Positions 18,014 through 26,920 of a DNA stretch of 64,000 nucleotides are shown here, piece by piece (positions within the stretch are counted from its first letter, which is position 1; every line of letters starts with the position of its first letter). The DNA lies in the NCBI RefSeq assembly GCF_016612545.1, contig NZ_JAENRY010000006.1:33234-97233 (forward strand), in the 5' to 3' direction. A program made the position numbers and the translations under genes. The notes beneath the pieces are model-generated. The model did not search any database. It was not told the origin of the DNA and was given only the letters and a program-made list of their open reading frames with translations. The stretch is from Streptomyces sp. MBT65 (lineage in GTDB: Bacteria; Actinomycetota; Actinomycetes; Streptomycetales; Streptomycetaceae).

Positions 18014-18062
18014 CAGGACTCATAATCCGTCGGCCGTGGGTTCGAGTCCCACCCGCCCCACC
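18014..18062 (+). tRNA. 3' half of a tRNA(CAU) gene; decayed tRNA or attachment-site remnant
   Basis: From the anticodon loop onward the sequence is tRNA-like: loop CTCATAA (anticodon CAT at 18021-18023), T-arm GTGGG-TTCGAGT-CCCAC, acceptor strand CCGCCCC and ACC end. The 5' half is broken: no GGGGCGG acceptor strand lies upstream, and only three of five anticodon-stem pairs form, although a CTCAGC like that of a D-arm is at 17998-18003. Integrases often use the 3' half of tRNA genes as att sites, so this may be an att remnant; simple decay is the alternative. CAU could denote Met or Ile2. Confidence 0.6.
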
Positions 18063-18064
18063 TG

Positions 18065-18098
18065 CGCAGGACTCTGGCCTGCGTAAACTTTCATTTTT
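18065..18098 (+). terminator. hairpin with T-rich tail after the tRNA fragment
   Basis: CGCAGG (18065-18070) pairs with CCTGCG (18078-18083) and is followed by TAAACTTTCATTTTT. This is a rho-independent terminator in the position expected for the original tRNA transcript. Confidence 0.65.
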
Positions 18099-18099
18099 G

Positions 18100-18856
18100 G
18101 GTGTCGGATCGTCAACTTTGCCTGAACGGAGGGAATCCGCTGCTCGTGAGTTCGGATCCGTTGCGGTCGGTGTTGGTTCACGCCGCTCCGACCTGAGCAG
18201 ATGGCGTGGTCCAGCGATGGGGCAGATTTCCGCGGGTGGCGTGTGCGAGACCCTGGGTGCCGGATTCGGGACACTGGCAGGACACGACAAATCAGAAGTG
18301 CTGCCGGGGGCCTTCGGGCAGGCGCCTCTGCCGGGCCGCCGGGTGGGTACGAGGACCGCCCGAAGGGGGTGTGGTCCGAGCCGGGACGCGAAGCGGCCCG
18401 TACTGGAAACGGCCCGGAGAGGATCGGCAGGCGTGGCGGGCGCGGCTTCTTTGCCGTCGCCCTGGTGGCTGTCGGTCATGCGGGTCACGACCTCTTGGCG
18501 TCGATCTCAACGATGAGACCCTCTATGAGAGGTCTTGATCTCGTCGTGGATGGGGCGGACGGCTTCGACGCCCTGGTCGGCGGAGTTTTCGAGCTGCCTG
18601 TCGAGATGGGTCTTGCCGGGGAAGTCTTGTGGCGGCAGGTAAGGCAGAGGAGGGCTGCGTTGTGGCGTTCGCTCTCCGTCCCGCCATGCAGGATCTCTCC
18701 CTCCTCCGGATCCACCATGCGTGATCCCGTTACGCGGTGAGATGGCATGACGGTGTGGGACAACCACATCATGATCGGTTACTGGATCGCTTGAGGTGAA
18801 GCGCGTACATCAGGGAGAGGAGCTACCGACTGGGCCGCCTCTTCCTGATGCCGGGC
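18100..18856. other. non-coding or decayed stretch between tRNA fragment and ABC operon
   Basis: About 750 bp without a gene I can support. A minus-strand frame at 18485-18772 contains VDPEEGEILHGGTESERHNA and LLCLTCRHK, which has some protein character, but I cannot assign it and it has no convincing start. The region is probably decayed insertion-site debris. Confidence 0.35.
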
Positions 18857-19873
18857 CTACGACCGGACCGTATGGCGCACCGGGAAGACGGCGAATCCCG
18901 TGCGGTGCGCAAGCGTTCCCCACAGTCCCCGCGGCAGGTACAGCGAGACCACGATGGCCGCCGCGCCCACCACGATCAGGTACCAGACACCGCTCTGCGC
19001 GAAGTACTTGTCGAGGAGGAAGTACGCGATCGCGCCGACGACCGGACCCTCGATCGTGCCGATGCCGCCGATGATCACCATGAAGACCATCAGGGCCGAG
19101 TACTGCACCCCGAAGATCTGCGTCGGCGACGCCACCCCCAGGCTGTTGACGCAGATCACCGCACCGGCGGCGGCACATCCGGCGGCCGCCGTGATGTAGA
19201 TGATCCGCTTGCCTCGCGTGACGTTCACGCCCAGGGAACCGGCGGCGATGTCGTCGTCGCGGATGGCCTGGAGGCTCAGGCCGAGCCGGCTGCGCAGGAC
19301 GGCGTAGGTGCCGAGCACGGCCGCGGCCATGACGGCGAGCGCCAGCCAGTAGGTGAAGGCGCGTCGCAGCACCGGATCGGCGGTGACGTCCGAGAGGGTG
19401 CGTCCGCTCGCCGCGCCCAGAGAGTCGAAGCGGACCACGATCAGGCGGACGACCTCGGCGATCACCCAGGTTCCGACGGCGAAGTAGCCGCCGCGCAGCC
19501 GGAAGGCGAGGTACGACACCGGCCAGGCGAGCAGCGCCACCAGGGCGGAGACGACCAGCGTGCCCGCGTAGACGTTCACGCCGTGGTCGTTGACGACGAA
19601 CAGCAGGTAGGCGCCCAGGCCGATGAACGCCTGCTGGCCCATGGACATCATGCCCGCGTAGCCCGCGAGCAGGTTCCACATGGAGGCGAGGGTCACCAGG
19701 TAGCAGAGCTTGACCAGTTGGGCCGTGACGCCCGACTCGACGACGTAGGGGAGGGCCGCCATCGCCAGCAGGACGACGGCTGTGCCCGTGAGGCCGAGGA
19801 CCGTGGCGCGGCCACCCCGGTGAACGGGCGGCAGTGCGGTCGCCTCGGTGGCGGGGGCTGTCTGGACGGTCAT
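18857..19873 (-). CDS. branched-chain amino acid-type ABC permease (LivM-like)
   Basis: A 338-residue inner-membrane permease of the hydrophobic amino-acid (HAAT) family. About nine helices are visible, with conserved GYAGMMSMGQQAFIGLGAY in the first third and the cytoplasmic EAA-like loop SRLGLSLQAIRDDDIAAGSL, followed by GGIGTIEGPVVGA. It would pair with the LivH-like protein to form the channel. ATG 19873 overlaps the upstream permease stop by 4 bp (ATGA) and has AGGAG nearby. It is the last gene of a five-gene importer operon. The adjoining nitrile/amide genes suggest an aromatic acid or amide cargo rather than leucine, which is inference. Confidence 0.87.
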   Translation of the reverse strand: MTVQTAPATEATALPPVHRGGRATVLGLTGTAVVLLAMAALPYVVESGVTAQLVKLCYLVTLASMWNLLAGYAGMMSMGQQAFIGLGAYLLFVVNDHGVNVYAGTLVVSALVALLAWPVSYLAFRLRGGYFAVGTWVIAEVVRLIVVRFDSLGAASGRTLSDVTADPVLRRAFTYWLALAVMAAAVLGTYAVLRSRLGLSLQAIRDDDIAAGSLGVNVTRGKRIIYITAAAGCAAAGAVICVNSLGVASPTQIFGVQYSALMVFMVIIGGIGTIEGPVVGAIAYFLLDKYFAQSGVWYLIVVGAAAIVVSLYLPRGLWGTLAHRTGFAVFPVRHTVRS

Positions 19874-20742
19874 GCGAGGACACTCCTGCCGAACAGGCCC
19901 TGGGGGCGGAACACCAGGACCAGGAGGAAGACCACGTGCCCCGCGAGCAGGGGGAGGTCCGGGGAGATCTGGGCGCCGACGGACTGGGCCACACCGAGAA
20001 CGACGCCGCCGGCGAGCGTGCCCCACAGCGAGCCGAGGCCGCCGATGATGACCGTCTCGAAGGCGAACAGGACGGTGAGCTGACCCTCGTACGGAGTGAC
20101 CCCGCCCTGCCGCATCGTGTAGAGGACACCGGCCAGGGCCACGGTGGCGAAGGCGATGACCGAGGTCAGGGCGTACACGCGGCGGTTGTCGACGCCCATG
20201 AGGCGGACCACCGCGCGGTCGTCGGACGTGGCCCGGACGATACGGCCGGGCTGGGTGCGGTAGAGGAAGAGGTGGAGGGAGGAGAGGACCGCTACCGCCG
20301 CCGCTACCGTGATCAGGGGGAACCAGCCGATGGCCAGGCCGCCGCCGAGGTCGATGCTCGCGGTGCCGAGCGAGCCGATGGGCAGGGGCTGCGCGTCGCT
20401 GCTGAACAACTGGACCAGGACGTTGGGGATGATGACCGAGATGCCGAAGGTGACCAGCATCGGGGCGAGTTCGCCGATGCCCATCGCGCGGTCCAGCATG
20501 GAGCGTTGGACGAGGTAGCCGAGCCCGCCGACCGCGACCATCGACACGACGACGGTGACCGGGACCGGGACGCCGTAGTGGGCCGCGGTCACCGAGGCCA
20601 CGTAGCCGCCGAGGATCATCAGATCCCCGTGGGCGAGGTTGGCGATCCGCATCACGCCGAAGACGAGGGACAGTCCCGCGGCGGCCATGGCGAAGATGCC
20701 GCCGAGCAGGACGCCCTGCAGGATTACGTTGAGCCAGGTCAT
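19870..20742 (-). CDS. branched-chain amino acid-type ABC permease (LivH-like)
   Basis: A 290-residue HAAT-family permease. The N-terminus MTWLNVILQGVLLGGIFAMA and the segment FGVMRIANLAHGDLMILGGY are hallmarks of LivH, and RATSDDRAVVRLMGVDNRRV is the ATPase-contact loop. Eight hydrophobic helices are evident. ATG 20742 overlaps the upstream ATPase stop by 4 bp, and its own stop overlaps the LivM-like start by 4 bp, so all these genes are tightly coupled. It works with the LivM-like permease, two ATPases and the lipoprotein receptor. Confidence 0.87.
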   Translation of the reverse strand: MTWLNVILQGVLLGGIFAMAAAGLSLVFGVMRIANLAHGDLMILGGYVASVTAAHYGVPVPVTVVVSMVAVGGLGYLVQRSMLDRAMGIGELAPMLVTFGISVIIPNVLVQLFSSDAQPLPIGSLGTASIDLGGGLAIGWFPLITVAAAVAVLSSLHLFLYRTQPGRIVRATSDDRAVVRLMGVDNRRVYALTSVIAFATVALAGVLYTMRQGGVTPYEGQLTVLFAFETVIIGGLGSLWGTLAGGVVLGVAQSVGAQISPDLPLLAGHVVFLLVLVFRPQGLFGRSVLA

Positions 20743-21467
20743 GGGGTCTTCACCTCCGGGAAGGCGCCGGTGCCGAAGTACGCGGCGGTCACCTGGTCGC
20801 GGGTGAGTCCGGCCGCCGTGCCGGTCAGCACGATCCGGCCCTCCAGGACACACGCGATGCGGTCCGCCACGGCGAACGTGCGGCCCAGGTCCTGTTCGAC
20901 CAGGATCACGGTCGCGCCCTCGGCACGGATACCGGGCAGCGCCGTGTAGAGCTGGTCCACGACGAGCGGGGCCAGGCCCAGGGAGACCTCGTCGAGGAGC
21001 AGCAGACGCGGATTGCCCATCAGCGCGCGGCCGATGGCGACGGCCTGCTGCTCACCGCCGGAGAGCCGGGCCGCCTTGCGGGTACGGCGGTCGGCGACGA
21101 GCGGCATCGTCTCGTACACCTTGGCCAGGTTCCAGGGGCCTTTGCGCCCGGTGGCTGCGCCGACCTGGAGGTTCTCCTCGACGGTGAGCGACGGGAAGAG
21201 CCGGCGGCCCTCCGGGACCAGGCAGACGCCCTTGCGGGCCCGGCGGATGTCGGGGTCGGCGGTGACGTCCTCGTCGGCCAGGCCGATCGTGCCGCGGAAG
21301 GGCTTCAGGGCTCCCGCGATGGTTTTCAACAGGGTTGATTTTCCCGCTCCGTTGGCGCCGACGAGGGCGAGCAGCTCACCCTCGGCCACCTCGAGGTCGA
21401 TGCCGAACAAGGCTTGGAAGTCGCCGTATCCGGCGTCGACGGAGTCGACTCGCAGAAGCGTGCTCAT
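20739..21467 (-). CDS. ABC transporter ATPase (LivF-like)
   Basis: A 242-residue ATP-binding subunit. Walker A is GANGAGKST (about residue 40), the signature is LSGGEQQAVAIGRAL, Walker B LLLLDEVSLGLAP, and the switch histidine position is occupied by Gln in ILVEQDLG, as in LivF proteins. The GYGDFQALFGIDLEV N-terminus is typical. It would energise import with the LivG-like partner. ATG 21467 overlaps the LivG-like stop by 4 bp. Confidence 0.9.
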   Translation of the reverse strand: MSTLLRVDSVDAGYGDFQALFGIDLEVAEGELLALVGANGAGKSTLLKTIAGALKPFRGTIGLADEDVTADPDIRRARKGVCLVPEGRRLFPSLTVEENLQVGAATGRKGPWNLAKVYETMPLVADRRTRKAARLSGGEQQAVAIGRALMGNPRLLLLDEVSLGLAPLVVDQLYTALPGIRAEGATVILVEQDLGRTFAVADRIACVLEGRIVLTGTAAGLTRDQVTAAYFGTGAFPEVKTP

Positions 21468-22192
21468 GCCGCCGTACCTCCCAGGTAGACCTCCGCGACC
21501 TCGTCGCTGGCCAGTACCTCGTGCGGGTCGCCGTCGACGCGGATCCGGCCGTAGGCGAGGCAGACCAGCCGGTCGACGACCTGGACCAGGGCCTTGACGA
21601 CGTGCTCGATCCACAGGATCGTCACGCCGGACTCCTTCAGGGACAGCACGGTGGCGACGAGTTCCTCCGCCTCGGCCTCGGTGAGGCCGCCCGCGATCTC
21701 GTCGAGGAGGAGCAGTTCGGGGCCGGTGGCCAGCGCCCGTGCCAGCTCCAGCCGTTTGCGGCCGAGGAGGGGCAGGGACCCTGCGGGCTTGTTGGCGAGG
21801 TGGAGCAGCCCGGCGGTCTCCAGCGCGCGCAGGGCCTGGTCGCGGGCGGGGCCGCCACGCAGCCGGGCTCCCCGCTCGGCGCCGACCAGGGCGTTCTCGA
21901 ACACGGTCAGGTCGCCGAAGGGGCGCGGTATCTGGAAGGAGCGGCCGACGCCGAGCCGGCATCGCTGCGCCGCGGAGGTGCGGGTGACGTCGCGGCCCGC
22001 GAGCCGCACGGAACCGGCGGTCGCGGGCTCGACGCCCGAGATCGCGCTGAGCAGGGTGGACTTGCCCGCGCCGTTCGGGCCGACGATTCCGACGGCCTGC
22101 CCGCGGGGGACGGACAGCTCGACGTCCTCCAGGACCTGCAACTCGCCGAAGTGCACGGCGAGATGGTCCACTTCGAGGAGTGGAGCGGTCAC
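21464..22192 (-). CDS. ABC transporter ATPase (LivG-like)
   Basis: A 242-residue ATP-binding subunit. Walker A is GPNGAGKST, the LivG-type insert includes VGRSFQIPRPFGDLTVFEN, Walker B is LLLLDEIAGGLTEAE, and the H-loop is WIEHVVKAL. The signature motif is divergent (PLLGRKRLELARAL in place of LSGGQ), which is frequent in LivG-type ATPases. It overlaps its neighbours by 4 bp on both sides. Together with the LivF-like subunit it would drive uptake of the ligand bound by the receptor at 22189. Confidence 0.9.
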   Translation of the reverse strand: MTAPLLEVDHLAVHFGELQVLEDVELSVPRGQAVGIVGPNGAGKSTLLSAISGVEPATAGSVRLAGRDVTRTSAAQRCRLGVGRSFQIPRPFGDLTVFENALVGAERGARLRGGPARDQALRALETAGLLHLANKPAGSLPLLGRKRLELARALATGPELLLLDEIAGGLTEAEAEELVATVLSLKESGVTILWIEHVVKALVQVVDRLVCLAYGRIRVDGDPHEVLASDEVAEVYLGGTAA

Positions 22193-23511
22193 AGTTCCGC
22201 CGCCTTGGCGTCGGGCTTGACCATCGGCATCAAGCTGTTGCTGATGACCTTCAGTTCGTACGTCTCACCGCTGCCCTTGATCCACTGGGTGCCGACCATG
22301 GGGATGGTGGCGACGTTCTTGACCGGGTTGGCGGCGCCGCCGCCGGTCCACGAGAGGTGGCCGAGGACGGTGTCGAGGCTGGTCTTCGCGATCTGGGCGG
22401 CGACGGCCTCGCGGTCCTTGGGGTTCGCGTTGCGCAGGACGTGGTTGGCCACCTCGAACAGCGCGTGGTTGGGGCCGAGCCCCTGGTTCCACGAACGGCC
22501 CTTCGCCAGCGGGGACTTCTCGTAGTCGTCGGCCAGTGCGGTGGCGGTCTGGCCGGTGAGCGTGGAGGTGAAGGGGAACTGCGGCACCCACCAGCTCGCC
22601 GTGCACAGCCCGTTGCCGAGGTTGTTCGGCAGGGAGGCCACCGACGACTCGAAGTGGATGGCCTTGGAGATGGTGGCGACCTTGGGCCTGAAGCTCTGCT
22701 GTGCGGCCTGCGTCCAGAACGTCGAGAAGTCGGGCGGCGAGGGCACGCCGGCGAGGATCTCGACGCCCTCCTTCTTGAACTTCGCGATGATCGAGGAGAA
22801 GTCCTTGGTGCCGGGCTCGTAGGAACCCGGGTCGACGAACGTGAAGGCCTTGGTCGGGGGCTGCGCGCGGTAACCGGTGGTCTTGTCCCGGAAGGCATTG
22901 CCGTCGGAGTCGTTCGGCCACAGCACGCCGACCTTCTTGTTGGTGTCGTGCTGCCGCCACATGTCGCTCTCGACCCTGGCCAGGTGCTCGATGCCGTCGA
23001 AGAAGTGGAACGTGTACTTGAAGGTCTTCTTCGGCGTGCCGCCGCGCCCGAAGAACCAGGCCTGCCAGGGCTCGATGGTCGAGACGCAGGGCACGCCCTC
23101 GCTCTCGCACTTGGCCGCGACCGGGTGGATCGTGTCCGGTGTCGCGGTGACGAGGACGAGGTCGACCTGCTGCTGGGAGATCAGCTCGTCCGCGATGGTG
23201 GCCGCCTGCTGCGGGTCCGAGCCCGTGTCACGGTCCAGGATCTTCACGTCGTACTTCTTGCCGTCGTGCGTGATCCCCTTGGCGAAGAACGCCCGCACCT
23301 GCTTGAGGATGTACGCGTCGGACTCGGCGAAGGCCGCGTAGGCGCCGGTGCGCGGGCTGACGTAACCGATCTTGATGGTGTTGCCGGTCGAGCCGCCCGA
23401 GCCCTTGAGGCCGGAGGAACAGGCGGCAAGGATCGGGGAGGCCGCCACAGCAGTGGCTCCGAGGCCTCTGAGGACGCTGCGGCGGGACGGCTTGATCGCG
23501 GGGTGTTCCAT
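22189..23511 (-). CDS. ABC transporter substrate-binding lipoprotein (Liv/amide type)
   Basis: A 440-residue extracytoplasmic receptor and first gene of the importer operon. The N-terminus has a twin arginine (SRRSVLRGLG), a hydrophobic stretch and a lipobox ILAAC (Cys31), indicating Tat export and lipid anchoring. The mature part is a Peripla_BP_6 fold beginning IKIGYVSPRTGAYAAFAES, similar to receptors for amides, urea or aromatic acids. GGAG lies about 7 nt before ATG. It diverges from the decayed TetR gene and the amide/nitrile enzymes, so its ligand may be mandelamide, mandelate or a related aromatic compound; that is inference from context. Confidence 0.88.
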   Translation of the reverse strand: MEHPAIKPSRRSVLRGLGATAVAASPILAACSSGLKGSGGSTGNTIKIGYVSPRTGAYAAFAESDAYILKQVRAFFAKGITHDGKKYDVKILDRDTGSDPQQAATIADELISQQQVDLVLVTATPDTIHPVAAKCESEGVPCVSTIEPWQAWFFGRGGTPKKTFKYTFHFFDGIEHLARVESDMWRQHDTNKKVGVLWPNDSDGNAFRDKTTGYRAQPPTKAFTFVDPGSYEPGTKDFSSIIAKFKKEGVEILAGVPSPPDFSTFWTQAAQQSFRPKVATISKAIHFESSVASLPNNLGNGLCTASWWVPQFPFTSTLTGQTATALADDYEKSPLAKGRSWNQGLGPNHALFEVANHVLRNANPKDREAVAAQIAKTSLDTVLGHLSWTGGGAANPVKNVATIPMVGTQWIKGSGETYELKVISNSLMPMVKPDAKAAEL

Positions 23512-23743
23512 GGCGGGCTCCGGAGGGCCTTGAGCCGCAGGTCACGGGCTGCGGCGAGTGGAGGAAGTGGCCGCGAACGTAGGCCCGCCGTCCGTGCCTG
23601 GACAGGGCATGGATTCGATATGCGAGACGGCTGGGTCGTCGGTGACCCTAATGAAACATCGGCTGTACACAGAGGGACGTAGAGGAGTTACTGCACGCTC
23701 ATAACGGGACGGATGGTGCTCCTGGGGTCGGCGCCCGCGCGAG

Positions 23744-24450
23744 TCAGGGCGTCGCGCGGATCCATTCGCGCAGGTCCCTGGTGTACGCGTGGAACACGCC
23801 CACCAGGTCGACCTGGCCGGGATCGGCCGGCCACTGGTTCTCCAGGCCCTCCATGACGGCGACGATCTGCGTGGCCAGCAGCCCGCAGTCGAGGTCCTCG
23901 CGCAGCTCACCGTCAGCGATGCCCGCCTCCAGGGCCGTACGCACCAGCGTCCGCGCCTCCATGAAGTGCCGTCTGCTGTACTCGGCCGCCGGGTGGTCGC
24001 CGCCCCCCGATTCGGCGGCCAGGACATGGGAGAGCTGTACGAGCCAGGCCGCCCCGGAAAGACGACCGTGGTGGAGATACCGGTGCCTCTCAGGGCCGCG
24101 CAGATCTGAGACGCGGAGCTGGACGCCTGGCACACGATCCAGGGCCGCTACCGCCTGCGCGCCAGGCGCTCGTACCCGGATCTGCGCGTCGAGGCGGCAT
24201 GCGCGTCGCGCTCTGCGGCTTCGGGGCCTGGCGGGCTCGCGGTTTCGCGGCCTCCCGGCCTTGCGGACCGTGAGACCGGTGTACCGCAGCCCCACGCCGG
24301 TTCGGACACGCCGCCACCTCGCGAGAGGTGCTTGACGACGACCGACCGGGCGATCCCGGTCTCCCACCGCGCCGAGGTCGTTCTCGGTGCGGTGGACGCT
24401 CGTGTGCCGGTCCGGCTCAGTCCCGGACGGTGCCGACCAACGCATCTGGA
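23744..24450 (-). pseudogene. frameshifted TetR-family regulator
   Basis: The C-terminal half reads cleanly (HPAAEYSRRHFMEARTLVRT, LREDLDCGLLATQIVAVMEG to stop 23744) and matches TetR-family ligand domains. The N-terminal half is scrambled over at least two frames: TSVHRTENDLGAV in one and TGIARSVVVKHLSRGG in another together resemble a helix-turn-helix. A functional DNA-binding domain is therefore unlikely. It sits between the importer and enzyme genes and was probably the original regulator of one of them; the IclR gene at 26917 may now carry regulation. Sequencing error is an alternative explanation. Confidence 0.55.
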
Positions 24451-24508
24451 GTCTCGCATTGCGAAACAGCCATGTTCATGAGCGGCGGACAGAACCTTAT
24501 TGTCCGCC
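24451..24508 (+). promoter_or_regulatory. operator region of the amidase operon (IclR-type palindrome)
   Basis: GTCTCGCA-T-TGCGAAAC (24451-24467) is a near-perfect palindrome centred on T24459, with TCGCATTGCGA exact. It resembles IclR-family boxes, and the half-site GTTTCGCAT recurs at 27693-27701. A second perfect repeat, GGCGGACA (24484-24491) with TGTCCGCC (24501-24508), lies directly before the amidase ATG at 24510 and could mask its ribosome binding site. Confidence 0.55.
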
Positions 24509-24509
24509 C

Positions 24510-25877
24510 ATGCAGACCGCCCTCTCCAGGCTTGCCACGGGGACGCTCACCAGCGTCTCGCTCACCGAGGAACTCCTCGCGCGCGCGGAGCGGGCCGACG
24601 ACCTGGGGGCCTTCGTCACCCTGGACGCCGACCGCGCCCTCGCCGAGGCCGCGGCGGCGGACCGCGCCCCCGCCCGGGGCCCGCTGCACGGGCTGCCGAT
24701 CGCCGTCAAGGACAACATCCACGTCGCCGGGCTCCCCAACACCGCGGGCTGCGAGGCGCTCGCCGGATTCATCCCGGACCGGGACGCGGAGGCGGTCACC
24801 CGGCTGCGTGCGGCCGGCGCGATCGTGCTGGGCAAGACCAACATGCACGAGCTGGCCCTGGGAGCCACCAGCACGGGAGGCCCGTACGGCCCCGCCCGCA
24901 ATCCGGCAGACCCCGACCGTTTCGCGGGCGGAAGCAGTGGCGGCACCGCCACGGCCGTCGCCGCCGGTCTGGCCCCGGCCGGGCTGGGCACCGACACCGG
25001 CGGCTCGGTCCGCGTCCCGGCCGCGCTCACCGGCATCGCCGGTCTACGGCCGACCACGGTCCGTTACCCCGCCGACGGCGTGACGCCGCTGTCGTGGACG
25101 CGCGACACCATCGGCCCCATGGCCGCGACCGTCGCCGACCTCGTCCTCCTGGACACCGTCCTCGCCGCCGACCACGACCCGGTCGAGGCACCCGACCCGC
25201 GCGAGGTCGTGCTCGCCGTCCCCGAACACCACTTCACAGAGCCACTGCACCCGCGCACCGCCGACGTGTGGGAACACTCCCTGGACCTCCTGGGGACCGC
25301 CGGGGTCCGGCTCGTGCCGGTACGGCTGCCCGAGGTCGAGACGGCCGAGGAACTGGCCGGATTCTCCATCACCCTCTACGAGGCCGCCAGGCAGCTGCCC
25401 GGGTACCTGAGCGTGGCGACGGGCGGTGCGGAACCGGCGGAACTCCTGGCCCGGATCACCCACCCGGACGTGCGCACGACGATGGAGCGGGTCGTGTTCC
25501 CGCAGACGGTCACCGAATCGGCGTACAAGGCCGCTCTCGAAATCCGCGACCGTGTCCTCGTGGACGGCTACCGGCGCATCTTCCGCGAGACCGGAGCCCA
25601 CGCCGTGCTCTTCCCCACCACCCCCCTGCCCGCCGGACGGATCGACACCGACACCGAGCGGGTACGGCTCGACGGTGTCCTGCGTCCGGCCTTCCCCACG
25701 TACATCCGCAACACGGGACCCGGCAGCGTCGCCGCCCTTCCCGGCCTCACGGTGCCCGTCCGGTCGGCGGGCCCGGGACTCCCGGTGGGTGTGGCGCTCG
25801 ACGCGCCCTGGAACACCGACCGACGGCTCCTGGGCCTCGGCCTGCTGGTCGAAAAGCTCCTGGAAGCGGGAGCATGA
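24510..25877 (+). CDS. amidase-signature-family amidase (candidate mandelamide hydrolase)
   Basis: A 455-residue amidase. The Ser-cisSer-Lys triad is visible: Lys67 in GLPIAVKDNI, Ser142 in GGSSGGT and nucleophile Ser166 in DTGGSVRVP, with the expected 24-residue spacing between the serines. The family hydrolyses carboxamides to acids and ammonia in the cytoplasm; the Pseudomonas mandelamide hydrolase MdlY belongs to it. ATG 24510 begins MQTALSRL. The nitrilase starts 20 bp after the stop. Arylacetonitrilases often release part of their product as amide, so this enzyme could clear mandelamide; the substrate is inferred from neighbours, not proven. Confidence 0.85.
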   Translation: MQTALSRLATGTLTSVSLTEELLARAERADDLGAFVTLDADRALAEAAAADRAPARGPLHGLPIAVKDNIHVAGLPNTAGCEALAGFIPDRDAEAVTRLRAAGAIVLGKTNMHELALGATSTGGPYGPARNPADPDRFAGGSSGGTATAVAAGLAPAGLGTDTGGSVRVPAALTGIAGLRPTTVRYPADGVTPLSWTRDTIGPMAATVADLVLLDTVLAADHDPVEAPDPREVVLAVPEHHFTEPLHPRTADVWEHSLDLLGTAGVRLVPVRLPEVETAEELAGFSITLYEAARQLPGYLSVATGGAEPAELLARITHPDVRTTMERVVFPQTVTESAYKAALEIRDRVLVDGYRRIFRETGAHAVLFPTTPLPAGRIDTDTERVRLDGVLRPAFPTYIRNTGPGSVAALPGLTVPVRSAGPGLPVGVALDAPWNTDRRLLGLGLLVEKLLEAGA

Positions 25878-25897
25878 AGAGAAGGAGACGATCGGAC

Positions 25898-26920
25898 ATG
25901 ACAGAGACCACTCGCCGCTTCAAGGCCGCGGCCGTCCAGGCCGAGCCCGCCTGGCTCGACGCGGAGGCCGGGGTCGCCAAGACCGTCGACCTGATCGCGG
26001 AAGCGGCCCGGGGCGGGGCCTCGCTCATCGCCTTCCCCGAAGTCTGGATTCCCGGCTACCCGCACTTCCTGTGGCTGGGCGCGGTCGCCGGCCAGGTCCC
26101 CTTCGTCGGCCGTTACCACGCCGCCTCGCTCGCCCCCGACGGCGACGGCCTGACCACGATCCGCCGCGCCGCCCGGCAGCACGGCATCACCGTCGCGCTC
26201 GGATACAGCGAGAAGGACCACGGCAGCCTCTACATCACCCAGACCGTGATCGCCGCCGACGGCAGTGTGCTCCTGCACCGCCGCAAGCTCAAGCCGACCC
26301 ATGTCGAGCGCAGCCTGTTCGGCGAGGGCGACGGCAGCGACCTCAAGGTCGTCGACAGCGCGCTCGGCCGGCTCGGCGCCCTGAACTGCGCAGAGCACGT
26401 CCAGCCGCTCAGCAAGTACGCCCTGTACGCGCAGAACGAGCAGGTGCACATCGCCAGTTGGCCGTGTTTCGGTCTCTACCGCGACCTCGCCTTCCAGCTC
26501 AGCGCCGAGGCCAACATCGCCGCGTCCCAGGTGTACGCCATCGAGGGCAGCGCCTTCGTCCTGATGGCCACCCAGGTCATCTCCCAGGCCGGCATCGACG
26601 TCTTCGCCTCCACCCCCGAGCAGCGCCGCCTGCTCACGGCCGGCGGGGGCTGCTCACGGATCTTCGGCCCCGACGGACGTACCCTCACCAAGGACCTCGA
26701 CGAGGGTGAGGAGGCGCTGGTGTACGCCGACATCGACCTCGACGAGATCGACCTCGCGAAGAACGCCTACGACCCGGCCGGGCACTACGCGCGCGCCGAC
26801 GCCACCTACCTCGTTCACCGTCGCGAACCGCGCCGGCCCGTGGTCCGGGAGGGCAGTCCCGCCGAGACCGCGTTCCCGGCGCTGTTCCCGTCGCTGGACG
26901 ACGAGATCCCCGAGCCATGA
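25898..26920 (+). CDS. nitrilase, probable arylacetonitrilase
   Basis: A 340-residue nitrilase with the Glu48 (AFPEVWIPGYP), Lys130 (HRRKLKPTHVER) and Cys164 (ALNCAEH) triad. HRRKLKPTHVER followed by LFGEGDGSD is typical of true nitrilases rather than amidases of the superfamily. The residue after the catalytic Cys is Ala165, not the common Trp, and Trp188 and Asn206 are present. The same three positions are the ones I recall as tuning selectivity and amide formation in the Pseudomonas fluorescens EBC191 arylacetonitrilase. AAGGAG precedes ATG 25898. It would convert mandelonitrile-like nitriles to acid plus ammonia. The IclR start overlaps its stop by 4 bp. Confidence 0.88.
   Translation: MTETTRRFKAAAVQAEPAWLDAEAGVAKTVDLIAEAARGGASLIAFPEVWIPGYPHFLWLGAVAGQVPFVGRYHAASLAPDGDGLTTIRRAARQHGITVALGYSEKDHGSLYITQTVIAADGSVLLHRRKLKPTHVERSLFGEGDGSDLKVVDSALGRLGALNCAEHVQPLSKYALYAQNEQVHIASWPCFGLYRDLAFQLSAEANIAASQVYAIEGSAFVLMATQVISQAGIDVFASTPEQRRLLTAGGGCSRIFGPDGRTLTKDLDEGEEALVYADIDLDEIDLAKNAYDPAGHYARADATYLVHRREPRRPVVREGSPAETAFPALFPSLDDEIPEP

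Noticed and set aside
17823..18488. Minus-strand frame containing GGTRTHGRRIMSPG
   Set aside because: This phrase is the familiar antisense translation of a tRNA 3' half; it supports the tRNA fragment, not a protein.
18857..23511. Importer as a housekeeping leucine/isoleucine/valine transporter
   Set aside because: Cannot be excluded, but its adjacency to amidase and nitrilase genes and the Tat-type lipoprotein receptor favour an amide or aromatic ligand; kept as Liv-type without a gene symbol.
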